A DNA stretch of 64,000 bases from Aedoeadaptatus coxii (GTDB lineage Bacteria > Bacillota > Clostridia > Tissierellales > Peptoniphilaceae): assembly GCF_903819215.1 (NCBI RefSeq), contig NZ_CAIJCT010000010.1; one strand, 5' to 3'. Position 1 is the first letter of the stretch; the number at the start of each line of letters is the position of its first letter. The notes below the pieces were generated by a model. That model was not told where the DNA came from, ran no database searches, and saw nothing but the letters and a program-made list of their open reading frames with translations. Shown one piece after another: positions 26,572 through 34,496 of the stretch. The position numbers and the translations under genes were made by a program.

Positions 26572-27321
26572 ATGACAGAAGAAAATAAAGTACTTGCATC
26601 GGTAGACGGAATGGACATTCACGAATCCGACGTCGATGCTTATTTAAAGAGCATGAATCCCCAAATGGCTATTCAATTCCAAGGGGAGGAAGGGAAAAAA
26701 CACGTATTGGACGAATTGATTCGCCAAGAGCTTTTACTAAAAGATGCCCTCGACAATAAAATGGATGAAGAAGAAGAATTTAAGAAGGTGTTTGAAGACA
26801 CGAAACGTTCCTTATTAAAATCCTACAACTTCTCCAAAGCCATTGAAGGCGTGGAAGTTTCCGACGACGAAACGAAAGCTTTTTATGACGAAAACAAACA
26901 GTTCTTTAAAAAGCCCGAATCCGTTCATGCCGCTCATATTTTAGTGGACGACGAGGACAAGGCAAAGGAAATCGCGCAAAAATTAGATGAAGGCGCTGAT
27001 TTTGAAGAACTCGCCAAAGAACACTCCACCTGCCCCTCCAGCGAAAGAGGCGGCGACCTCGGCAGTTTCGGCCGCGGTCAAATGGTTCCCGAATTCGACG
27101 AAAAAGTTTTCGCCATGAAAGACGGCACCATTTCCGAACCGATTAAAACGCAATTCGGTTACCACATTATTAAACGCATCGGCAGCGAGCCGGAAGTCGT
27201 TCGGGATTACGATGAAGTAAAGAGCGAAATCAATAAGGAAATTACCCGTCGTAAACAACAAGAAAAATACTTGGAAAAAGTAAACGGCCTTGAAAAGAAA
27301 TACAATGTCGTAAGAAAATAA
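26572..27321 (+). CDS. Parvulin-type peptidyl-prolyl isomerase
   Basis: A 249-residue protein with an N-terminal SurA/trigger-like helical region (about 1-115) and a parvulin PpiC domain (about 117-215: VHAAHILVDDE, STCPSSERGGDLGSFGRGQMVPEFD, TQFGYHIIKR). It resembles PrsA and its relatives but has no signal peptide or lipobox, so it is predicted to be cytoplasmic. The ATG follows TAGGAGGTTG. It has its own promoter and terminator. Confidence 0.9.
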   Translation: MTEENKVLASVDGMDIHESDVDAYLKSMNPQMAIQFQGEEGKKHVLDELIRQELLLKDALDNKMDEEEEFKKVFEDTKRSLLKSYNFSKAIEGVEVSDDETKAFYDENKQFFKKPESVHAAHILVDDEDKAKEIAQKLDEGADFEELAKEHSTCPSSERGGDLGSFGRGQMVPEFDEKVFAMKDGTISEPIKTQFGYHIIKRIGSEPEVVRDYDEVKSEINKEITRRKQQEKYLEKVNGLEKKYNVVRK

Positions 27322-27323
27322 AG

Positions 27324-27348
27324 AAAGTGGCTTCGGCCACTTTTTTTG
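27324..27348 (+). terminator. Rho-independent terminator after the parvulin gene
   Basis: AAAGTGGC and GCCACTTT (27324-27331, 27336-27343) enclose a TTCG tetraloop and run into seven T residues. Confidence 0.93.
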
Positions 27349-27400
27349 TGTGCTCAAATGTGATCTTAGATTTTGCCGTGAGAGCGTTTTCGAAATAGTA

Positions 27401-27409
27401 TGTTATAAT
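27401..27409 (+). promoter_or_regulatory. Extended -10 promoter of the RelA/SpoT-domain gene
   Basis: TGTTATAAT at 27401-27409 combines the TGn extension with a perfect TATAAT, 25 nt upstream of the ATG. No convincing -35 box is seen. Confidence 0.68.
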
Positions 27410-27433
27410 ATAGACTATCAGGAGGACATTTTA

Positions 27434-28771
27434 ATGGAACAAGATTTATTCGCGTTTATCGATAGCGCCACGGAACTTTTAAAGATCAAAATGGATCACA
27501 TCGTCGCCTTAAACCGCGAGCTGGAGAATTTCTTCGTCGTGGAATTCGGCGATATGGACAGCTTCCTGGCCGTAAACTCTCGGATCAAGTCTCCGAACTC
27601 CTTACGCGAAAAAATTATACGCAATAATTTTTACATGTACTACGATAGCCCCCTTAAAATGATGTTTGCCATTCAGGATATTGTCGGTCTTAGAATCGAG
27701 TGTCGATTTACAGACGACGAGGTGGGAATTTATCGGGCTATTTTAGAAAAGTTTAATATTCCTGCGGGGGACGGTTACTACCGCTCGCCGGGACATAAAC
27801 ACATATATTTGAACTTGGATACCTCCCAACCTATGTTGCAGAAAAACGGGTTCGGGATTTATAAAATCGACGGTTACATCGTAGATGAAGGTTTTAAATT
27901 GAAGTTTGAGCTCCAAATCAAGTCTCTGGTCAATGTATTCTGGGGCGAAATTGATCACAAAGTGCTCTACAAAAACTTTAACTACATGCTTACGGAAGAT
28001 TTCTTCGAAGACATTATGCACTCTATTAAAGATAATCTCGCCATGATCGACCGCCAGCTGAAAATACTTTATGAACACGTTAATGACATGGATTCTTCAG
28101 CTGCCGTAACCAATCACAATCAGGTAAAGAGTTTGCTTTCAAAAATCATTCACGACATTTTCATCGGATGGGTGCGAAAGGATTTAGGCTTTGTCGTCGA
28201 TTTAAACGACATTTCCGATATTGCCGTAGACTATCTCGTTTACAAAAACCACTATCTTTTGGATTATGACGACGGCGAAAACTTCATTCGGCTCCTTAAC
28301 CGCGTAAACACTATTGAACAAGACAGTTTCAATGTAGAGGAATTAGTCGTTCTCGACAGACGACCGATTTTTTCCACGGATTTTACTTCCCGAGTGGGAA
28401 GTGCCGTTTACGACGTGCTCAACAGGGATTTTAGCTGGAGCCTATTCTTTAAAATCGTCACGGCCATGGAGCAAAATGATCCGCGAAGTGATTTCGAAGA
28501 ATTTTTCCGATATGTGGAAAAAAGACTTAGAAAAACGATTCAAACCGAAATTAAAACAGATTCCTTCAGCGAAGAAGAATTTAGCGTCATCGAGAGCTTT
28601 GTTTTGGATTGTTTAGCAAGTAATTTTGAAAGCGACCCGTCTTTTGACAATCTAACCGAGGGGTGTTTCAAACAATCTCGCCACACCATGGCGCAATTTT
28701 TTAGAAACATCAGTACCTTTGATGACTTTAAGGACAATCGAGAGCGCATTGAGCGCATGCTCAGACATTAG
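27434..28771 (+). CDS. Divergent RelA/SpoT-domain (alarmone synthetase-like) protein
   Basis: A 445-residue protein whose N-terminal half (about 20-215) is a RelA/SpoT nucleotidyltransferase domain: SRIKSPNSLREKI near residue 51-63, DIVGLRIECRF near 81, a loop QKNGFGIYKIDG in place of the usual NGYRSIH, and ELQIKSLVNVFWGEIDH for the ExQIRT...EH region. No HD hydrolase, TGS or ACT domain is present. The C-terminal half (about 230-445) is helical and unrecognised. It could make (p)ppGpp or another pyrophosphorylated nucleotide, or be inactive. ATG 27434 follows AGGAGGACATT. It precedes msrA by 8 nt. Confidence 0.8.
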   Translation: MEQDLFAFIDSATELLKIKMDHIVALNRELENFFVVEFGDMDSFLAVNSRIKSPNSLREKIIRNNFYMYYDSPLKMMFAIQDIVGLRIECRFTDDEVGIYRAILEKFNIPAGDGYYRSPGHKHIYLNLDTSQPMLQKNGFGIYKIDGYIVDEGFKLKFELQIKSLVNVFWGEIDHKVLYKNFNYMLTEDFFEDIMHSIKDNLAMIDRQLKILYEHVNDMDSSAAVTNHNQVKSLLSKIIHDIFIGWVRKDLGFVVDLNDISDIAVDYLVYKNHYLLDYDDGENFIRLLNRVNTIEQDSFNVEELVVLDRRPIFSTDFTSRVGSAVYDVLNRDFSWSLFFKIVTAMEQNDPRSDFEEFFRYVEKRLRKTIQTEIKTDSFSEEEFSVIESFVLDCLASNFESDPSFDNLTEGCFKQSRHTMAQFFRNISTFDDFKDNRERIERMLRH

Positions 28772-28779
28772 GAGGCATT

Positions 28780-29271
28780 ATGGCAAACATTGTCTTGGCA
28801 GGAGGCTGCTTTTGGGGACTCGAAGAATATTTTCAACGAACCGAGGGCGTCCTGGAAACGCAGGTGGGTTACGCAAACTCCAATATCGATCACCCGAGCT
28901 ATGAAGAGGTTTGTGCGGGAAAGAGTAAAGCCGCCGAGGCCGTTAACATTGAATACGATGAAAGGATTTTGCCCACACAAAAGCTTTTGAATATTTTCTA
29001 CTCCATTATCGATCCCTACAGCTATTTCAGACAGGGAATGGACATCGGAAGACAGTATCGCACGGGAATTTATTACGAGCCTGGGGATGAACGAAAAGCT
29101 TTGTTCTTAAAAGATAAAGAAGACCGTCAAAAACAATCGACGCGAAAAATTTGGGTCGAGGTGGAGCCTTTGGATAATTTCTGGCCGGCGGAAGAATACC
29201 ATCAACGTTATCTTCAAAAAAACCCGGGCGGCTATTGTCATATTCCTTTGCCCGATAAAGCTGAAAAGTAA
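28780..29271 (+). CDS. msrA: MsrA peptide-methionine (S)-S-oxide reductase
   Basis: Repairs oxidised methionine. The 163-residue protein has the catalytic C10 in AGGCFWGLEEYF, the VGYANS segment and the PYSYFRQGMDIGRQYRTGIYY region normally written as SQYRS. It lies 8 nt after the RelA/SpoT-domain gene behind TAGGAGGCATT and is probably cotranscribed with it. A MsrB domain is absent. Confidence 0.93.
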   Translation: MANIVLAGGCFWGLEEYFQRTEGVLETQVGYANSNIDHPSYEEVCAGKSKAAEAVNIEYDERILPTQKLLNIFYSIIDPYSYFRQGMDIGRQYRTGIYYEPGDERKALFLKDKEDRQKQSTRKIWVEVEPLDNFWPAEEYHQRYLQKNPGGYCHIPLPDKAEK

Positions 29272-29316
29272 TGACGAGTTTCGTCTTTTCGTGTAAGATA
29301 AAGAAGAGGTGATATT

Positions 29317-30740
29317 GTGATAAAAGGATTAAAGGGAGATTCTCCCGTACTCAAGTTTTTTGCCGACATCACGGATATTCCACGATGCAGCAAAAATGAA
29401 GAACAAATCAGCAACTATTTAAAACAGTGGGCCCTTGATCGCAAGCTCGAAGTGATTCAAGATCACGTCAATAACATTATTATTAAAAAGCCTGCGTCGA
29501 AAGGTTATGAAGACGAACCTATTACGATTTTGCAGGGCCACATGGATATGGTTTGCGGCGCGACAAAGGGCTATGAACACAATTTCTGCTCCGACCCCAT
29601 TGAAGCGGTCGTCGAAGGGGATCGCATTATCGCCAAGAACACGACACTCGGCGCAGACGACGGCATCGCCATCGCGATGATGCTCGCGTTATTAGACGGC
29701 GATTATCCCCATCCGGCGCTCGAATGTTTAATCACTGTTGATGAAGAAACCAATATGACCGGCGCCCATGAGTTGGAAGGCGAACACCTTCAAGGTCGCC
29801 GTTTAATCAATATCGACTCGGAAGAAGAAGGCATTATTACCGTCGGTTGTGCCGGCGGACTCATTAACAATGTCGTCTTCCAAAAAGAATTCAAAGAAAC
29901 AGAAAAAGCTACATTCCTGAAAGTGGAACTCGGCGGTCTGCGCGGCGGACACTCCGGAAGCGACATTCAAGAAGCCAGAGGAAACGCAATTATACTTTTA
30001 GCCAGAATCTTAAAAATGGCCTATGAACATCACGACTTCGATATAGCCGACTTCCACGGAGGCTCCCGACCCAACGTCATACCTCAAGATGCCGAAGCTG
30101 TTATCGCTCTCGAAAGCGAGGAAATCGACGGCGTCGTAAAGGCTTTAAACGAAGCGGCGGACATTATTAAGAGCGAATACATTGCCACTGATCCGAACGC
30201 ACACTTGACCATTACGGAAGCGCCTTCTCAAAAAGTGTTGACCCGAAAAGTTTCCGACGGTATTCTTAATTACCTCGTCACCACGCCGAACGGCGTCAAT
30301 ACCTTTAGCAAAAAAATCGAAGGTTTGGTAGAATCTTCCACCAATATCGGCGCTGCTATCAGCTCCGACGACACTTTCGCTTTCTCTTCTCAAATTCGAA
30401 GCGATGTGGAAACGAAGATTCTGGAAATTGCCATGAAGAATCGTACGGCGGCGTCTTTGAAAAGCTTTCGGCCTATAAACCCTGGGAATACGCCGAAGAA
30501 TCTCCCTTAAGAGAGAAAGCCGTTAAAATTTGGAAAGACCTTACAGGCGAAGAACCGACGGTGGAAATGATCCACGCCGGCTTGGAATGTGGTATTCTAC
30601 AAGACAGTATCGGTAAGATGGATATGATTTCCATCGGCCCAGATATGGACGGCGTTCATGCACCCGGAGAAAACTTATCGATTCAATCGACGGAAAAGAT
30701 ATTTAACTATCTTTTGAAATTATTAGAACTGAAAGGATAA
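29317..30740 (+). pseudogene. pepD: pepD aminoacyl-histidine dipeptidase, frameshifted
   Basis: M20-family dipeptidase (PepD/carnosinase type). From the GTG at 29317 (behind AAGAGGTGAT) the frame holds the metal motifs H75/D77 in GHMDMV, GADDGIAIAM and DEETNMTGAH, then goes out of frame and stops at 30510. The expected C-terminus (VFEKLSAYKPWEYAEES...IGPDMDGVHAPGENLSIQS) continues in the -1 frame from about 30453 to the TAA at 30738-30740. Restoring one base near 30450-30453 would give a normal protein of about 474 residues. It is either a recent one-base deletion or a sequencing error; the intact codons on both sides favour a very recent event or an error. Confidence 0.88.
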
Positions 30741-30742
30741 TT

Positions 30743-31069
30743 ATGAGCCACGAACACCATCACGATCACGACTGCAACTGTGGTCACGATCACCACAACG
30801 AAGAAGTAGAAGTTATTACCCTTACCTTAGATGATGACAGCGAATTGGAATGTGCCGTTATCGGTATTTTCCCCTTCGAAGAAAAAGATTATATTGCCCT
30901 GATGCCTCTTGACGGCGATGAAGTCGATGAAGATGCGTCTGTACTTCTTTACGAATACAATGAAGTCGGTGACGACGATTTGGAACTCGTCTTTATCGAA
31001 GATGAAGACTACTTCAACAAAGTTGCCGACGAATTCGAAGCCCTCTACGCAGACGAAGACGACGAGTAG
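30743..31069 (+). CDS. DUF1292 family protein with His-rich N-terminus
   Basis: A very acidic 108-residue protein of the DUF1292 family (EEKDYIALMPLD, ASVLLYEYNE). The first 20 residues are unusually rich in histidine (HEHHHDHDCNCGHDHH), a likely metal-binding tail. Its AAAGGA ribosome-binding site is inside the last codons of pepD, 2 nt of spacing after that stop, so it was translationally linked to intact pepD. Function is unknown. Confidence 0.85.
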   Translation: MSHEHHHDHDCNCGHDHHNEEVEVITLTLDDDSELECAVIGIFPFEEKDYIALMPLDGDEVDEDASVLLYEYNEVGDDDLELVFIEDEDYFNKVADEFEALYADEDDE

Positions 31070-31079
31070 GGAGTTCACT

Positions 31080-31985
31080 ATTACGACGTTACCTTATCTA
31101 AGTTACGGAGCGTATTCGCAAAAAACCTACGGCATGAAAGTTTACAAAATTCCCATTCACTTAAAAGGTACCTGCCCTAATCGGGACGGTACCAAGGGAA
31201 GGGGAGGCTGTATATTTTGTGGCGAGGAAGGCGGAAGTTTCGACTGGGTTCAGGGAAGTATAAGAGAGCAATATCGCCAGAACAAAGAGCGTATCGCCAA
31301 ACGCTACAAAGCGAAGGGCTTTATCGCTTATTTTCAAAATTTCACGGGCACCTATCTTCCAATCGAAGACTTTCGAAAAAGTTTGGAGGAGATTGCCCTT
31401 GAACATCCTCTCGGCGTATCCATTTCGACGCGGCCCGATTGTTTGGGAGACGAATACCTTGATTGCGCGGAAACTTTATTCGGCGCAGACAATGTGACGT
31501 TTGAACTGGGTCTTCAATCGGCTAACGACGAGACTCTCGCCCTTTTAAATCGAGGCCACAGTGTAGAAGACTATCGTCGCGGCGCTTGTCACTTAAAGGA
31601 AAGAGGCTTTCGCTTATCGACCCATATGATTTTGGATCTGCCCTGGGACGATGACGAGGATATTGTAGAAGGCGCAAAGTTTTTAAACCGTGTTCGATCC
31701 GACGAGGTTAAAATTCATAACCTTTACGTTCCCAAGGGAACGAAACTTGCCGAATTATATCGTTCAGGTGAATTTCAACCGATACAAATGGAATCGTTCA
31801 TGGAAAGGGTCATTATGTTTTTGGAGCATCTCGATCCCGAAATGGTGATCGGAAGAATGCTTGGAAGGGCTCCCGAAGAGAATGTTCTCTTCGCCAATTG
31901 GGGCCGTAGTTGGTTTTATATACGCGATGAAATCATTCGTCGCATGGAACGGGAAGGCAGGCGACAAGGTCGCTTGTTCCGGTAA
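31080..31985 (+). CDS. YhcC/TIGR01212-type radical SAM protein
   Basis: A radical SAM enzyme of about 301 residues related to YhcC and distantly to Elp3. The cluster cysteines are in TCPNRDGTKGRGGCIFC (C32, C44, C47), followed by VSISTRPDCL, ELGLQSANDETL and THMILDLPWDD. The conserved N-terminus begins LPYLSYGAYSQKTYG, and the only suitable start is ATT at 31080, 6 nt behind AGGGAG (31068-31073); the first ATG (31134) lies inside conserved sequence and has no ribosome site. An in-frame ATG at 30909 would lie deep inside the DUF1292 gene. The reaction catalysed is not known to me. Confidence 0.85.
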   Translation: MTTLPYLSYGAYSQKTYGMKVYKIPIHLKGTCPNRDGTKGRGGCIFCGEEGGSFDWVQGSIREQYRQNKERIAKRYKAKGFIAYFQNFTGTYLPIEDFRKSLEEIALEHPLGVSISTRPDCLGDEYLDCAETLFGADNVTFELGLQSANDETLALLNRGHSVEDYRRGACHLKERGFRLSTHMILDLPWDDDEDIVEGAKFLNRVRSDEVKIHNLYVPKGTKLAELYRSGEFQPIQMESFMERVIMFLEHLDPEMVIGRMLGRAPEENVLFANWGRSWFYIRDEIIRRMEREGRRQGRLFR

Positions 31986-32001
31986 AGAAAGGAAGATAAT
32001 C

Positions 32002-32427
32002 ATGATTCGTTACATCTTAGGAGCAAAAGGCGCAGGTAAAACAAAATGGCTTATCGATCATGCAAATGAAGATCACGAAGGCGGCAACGGAAACATTGCC
32101 TTTGTAGAAGTAGACGACGATCACATTTTCAGTCTCGATTACAATGTACGCCTTATTAACGCAACCAATTACGGTTTAACTACACTCGATCATTTCTACG
32201 GCTTTATTTGTGGTATGCTCGCCATGGACTATGATTTACAAAAAATTTACGTCGACGGCATTTACAAAGTCATCGATCTTACCATTGAAGACTTGGAAGA
32301 CCTTACCAAACGCTTGGAAGCACTTAAAGTTGAAAACTGCAAAGTTTACATTAATGTGGACTATGTAGAAAGCGAAATGCCGGACAGCTTAAAAGAATTT
32401 TGTGAAGAAGTTTCTCTCGAAGCATAG
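32002..32427 (+). CDS. Small P-loop protein, unknown function
   Basis: A 141-residue protein with a Walker A motif LGAKGAGKTKW at residues 6-16 and a possible Walker B-like KIYVDGIY near 93. It lacks the helicase or kinase motifs I would need to name a family; such proteins are often loosely labelled ATPase or twitching-motility-like. ATG 32002 follows AAAGGAAG, 16 nt after the radical SAM gene, so it is probably in the same operon. Confidence 0.8.
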   Translation: MIRYILGAKGAGKTKWLIDHANEDHEGGNGNIAFVEVDDDHIFSLDYNVRLINATNYGLTTLDHFYGFICGMLAMDYDLQKIYVDGIYKVIDLTIEDLEDLTKRLEALKVENCKVYINVDYVESEMPDSLKEFCEEVSLEA

Positions 32428-32446
32428 GTTTTAGACAGGGGATCGT

Positions 32447-32536
32447 ATGAAGTCAAACAAAAACATCGTCCGCGTGATTGCCATTATTTTAATTATTGCT
32501 ATGCTTTTACCGGTACTGATCAATGCCTTTTTCTGA
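32447..32536 (+). CDS. Prli42-like 29-residue membrane miniprotein
   Basis: A 29-codon frame starting ATG at 32447 behind CAGGGGAT and ending TGA at 32534-32536. The product has a basic, polar N-terminus (MKSNKNIVRV) and one hydrophobic helix of about 18 residues ending LINAFF. This layout and size resemble the Firmicutes stressosome-anchoring miniprotein Prli42 and similar short proteins. It lies 19 nt after the P-loop gene and overlaps the longest possible start of the next gene. Its translation is supported by the ribosome site and context, not by homology I could test. Confidence 0.6.
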   Translation: MKSNKNIVRVIAIILIIAMLLPVLINAFF

Positions 32537-32549
32537 TGACAGTATACTA

Positions 32550-33098
32550 ATGGAGCCAATATGCGATAAGTGGTTTCAACATTTCATTGAACGACGCCTT
32601 GCGTTGATTCGCGCGTACGAGCGAGGCGATTTAAACAAAAAAGAGTTTTTGAAGTCCAATTTAAAAGACATCGATAATAGCAATGTGCGTCCTTTTTTTA
32701 TCGTAGACCGTTTGGAGAAGGGGATCTTCAACTATCAGTATTACAATGCCTTAGCGAAGCACTATCGCATGGAGGCTCGAAAAGTGAAGCATCGCCGACG
32801 TTCTAAGAGGGACTATACTCACTATTTGTCTCTCGCGGAAAAATACTACGGTAAAAAAGATGAGACGATTCTGGATATCCTCAAATTCATGAATTACGAT
32901 GCTCTTTACGGCTATTTCATTCATTGCCAAAATAAAAAATTGGAAGATCAACTCTTTGAAATCGTGTTTGTCGATTACCCCGAGTATATTTTGCACTCAA
33001 AATCGAAACGCATATACGAAATCCTCTGCGATCACAATGTGTTTCACAAGGAGAAGAAGCGTTCAATAATCGATAGTTACATTAACGACAGTTACTAA
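32550..33098 (+). CDS. Conserved basic hypothetical protein
   Basis: A 182-residue protein rich in lysine, arginine and tyrosine (RKVKHRRRSKRDYTHYL near residue 79-95), with no signal peptide, membrane span or enzyme motif that I recognise. The start is uncertain: ATG 32550 is taken because an ATG at 32523 lies in the preceding miniprotein gene, but neither has a clear ribosome site. A TATACT at 32543-32548 just before it may be a -10 box. It ends 19 nt before glyA. Confidence 0.75.
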   Translation: MEPICDKWFQHFIERRLALIRAYERGDLNKKEFLKSNLKDIDNSNVRPFFIVDRLEKGIFNYQYYNALAKHYRMEARKVKHRRRSKRDYTHYLSLAEKYYGKKDETILDILKFMNYDALYGYFIHCQNKKLEDQLFEIVFVDYPEYILHSKSKRIYEILCDHNVFHKEKKRSIIDSYINDSY

Positions 33099-33117
33099 AA
33101 TGGAAGAGAGGGGTACT

Positions 33118-34350
33118 TTGGATTATAAAAATTTACAGGTGAGCGATCCTGCAATTTATGAACTTATTCAAAAAGAGACGGAGCGTCAGCAATCCCATAT
33201 CGAACTGATTGCATCGGAAAATTTTGTTTCGAAATCCGTCATGGAAGCGATGGGATCTCCGCTCACTAATAAATATGCCGAGGGACTCCCCGGGAAGCGC
33301 TATTACGGCGGATGTGAAGTGGTGGATCAAGTAGAGCAATTGGCAATTGATCGCTTGAAGGCTCTTTACGGAGCGGATCACGCCAATGTTCAACCCCATA
33401 GCGGCGCCAATGCCAATATGGCGGTATACCTCGGTTTACTCAAACCGGGTGATCGCATTCTCGGTATGAACTTAAGTCAAGGCGGCCACTTATCTCACGG
33501 AAGCCCGGTCAATATTTCGGGTAAATATTTCGACGTCGTAGACTACGGCGTGGATAAAGATACGCAGCGCATCGATTACGACGCCTTTGAGCACGCCGTT
33601 AAGGAATACAAACCGAAGCTCGTCATCGGTGGCGCATCGGCTTATCCTCGTAAGATCGACTTTAAGCGTATGGCGGACATTGTAAAAGCGAGCGGCGCCT
33701 ATTTTATGGTGGACATGGCGCACATTGCCGGCTTAGTCGCCACAGGTTATCACGAAAACCCGGTGGATTACGCCGATGTAGTAACGACCACGACCCATAA
33801 AACACTTCGCGGCCCACGGGGCGGGGCGATTTTATGCAGAGAAGAACTCGCCAAGACCATCGACAAGGCTGTTTTCCCCGGACTACAAGGCGGCCCCTTG
33901 GAACACGTCATCGCGGCTAAGGCGGTATCCTTTCACGAAGCAGCTCAACCAGAATTTAAAACCTATTGCGGTCAAATTATTGCCAACGCAAAGGCTATGG
34001 AAAAAGTCTTTTTGGAAGAAGGCATCGATTTGGTTTCCGGCGGCACCGACAATCACTTGCTCCTCATCGACGTACGTTCGTTGAACATGACGGGTAAAGA
34101 GGCCGAAGCCCTTTTAAACGAAAGCGGTCTCGCCGTCAACAAAAATACCATTCCTTTCGATCCCGAAAGCCCGATGGTAACCAGCGGTATTCGCATCGGT
34201 ACACCTGCCATGACGACGATCGGCGCTAAGGAAGAAGATGCAGCCTTTGTCGCAAAGGTTATGGCCGATGTTATGAAAAAATCCATCGACTCCACGGAAG
34301 CGAAAGCTCGCGTCAAAACTTTCTGCGACAAGTTTCCCCTATACAAATAA
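33118..34350 (+). CDS. glyA: GlyA serine hydroxymethyltransferase
   Basis: PLP enzyme that interconverts serine and glycine and charges tetrahydrofolate. The 410-residue protein has ELIASENFVS, the NKYAEGLPGKRYYGG segment, VDMAHIAGLVA and the PLP lysine in TTTTHKTLRGPRGG. I start at TTG 33118 (DYKNLQV, the usual family N-terminus) because GAGAGGGG at 33106-33113 is correctly spaced for it; an in-frame ATG at 33100 adds six residues but has no ribosome site. A terminator follows. Confidence 0.96.
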   Translation: MDYKNLQVSDPAIYELIQKETERQQSHIELIASENFVSKSVMEAMGSPLTNKYAEGLPGKRYYGGCEVVDQVEQLAIDRLKALYGADHANVQPHSGANANMAVYLGLLKPGDRILGMNLSQGGHLSHGSPVNISGKYFDVVDYGVDKDTQRIDYDAFEHAVKEYKPKLVIGGASAYPRKIDFKRMADIVKASGAYFMVDMAHIAGLVATGYHENPVDYADVVTTTTHKTLRGPRGGAILCREELAKTIDKAVFPGLQGGPLEHVIAAKAVSFHEAAQPEFKTYCGQIIANAKAMEKVFLEEGIDLVSGGTDNHLLLIDVRSLNMTGKEAEALLNESGLAVNKNTIPFDPESPMVTSGIRIGTPAMTTIGAKEEDAAFVAKVMADVMKKSIDSTEAKARVKTFCDKFPLYK

Positions 34351-34352
34351 TG

Positions 34353-34377
34353 AAAGGACTCTTAGGAGTCCTTTTTC
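34353..34377 (+). terminator. Rho-independent terminator after glyA
   Basis: AAAGGACTC (34353-34361) pairs with GAGTCCTTT (34366-34374) around a 4-nt loop, followed by T residues. Confidence 0.92.
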
Positions 34378-34390
34378 ATTTGCGCCGGTC

Positions 34391-34408
34391 TTTCAACCTG
34401 CGTTGAAA
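34391..34408. repeat. Inverted repeat overlapping the der -35 box
   Basis: TTTCAAC-CTGC-GTTGAAA is a perfect 7-bp palindrome whose right arm contains the TTGAAA -35 box of the der promoter. It might be an operator or part of a small hairpin; no regulator is implied by the context. Confidence 0.5.
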
Positions 34409-34431
34409 GCTTAATTTAGCGATGTTATAAT
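34403..34431 (+). promoter_or_regulatory. Promoter of the der operon
   Basis: TTGAAA (34403-34408) and TATAAT (34426-34431) with a 17-nt spacer and a TGn extension give one of the strongest promoter matches of the window. The 5' leader to der is about 60 nt. Confidence 0.85.
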
Positions 34432-34496
34432 AAACAGTAATGGATAAAACTTTAATCGTCACGCTACGATAAAATAAATTGCGGAGGTGAGCGGCA

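Noticed and set aside
29272..29300. Terminator after msrA
   Set aside because: GACGA/TCGTC with four T residues is only a 5-bp stem, too weak to call.
30444..30456. Programmed -1 frameshifting in pepD
   Set aside because: The sequence ACGGCGGCGTC is not an X XXY YYZ slippery site and no downstream structure is obvious; a simple indel is more likely.
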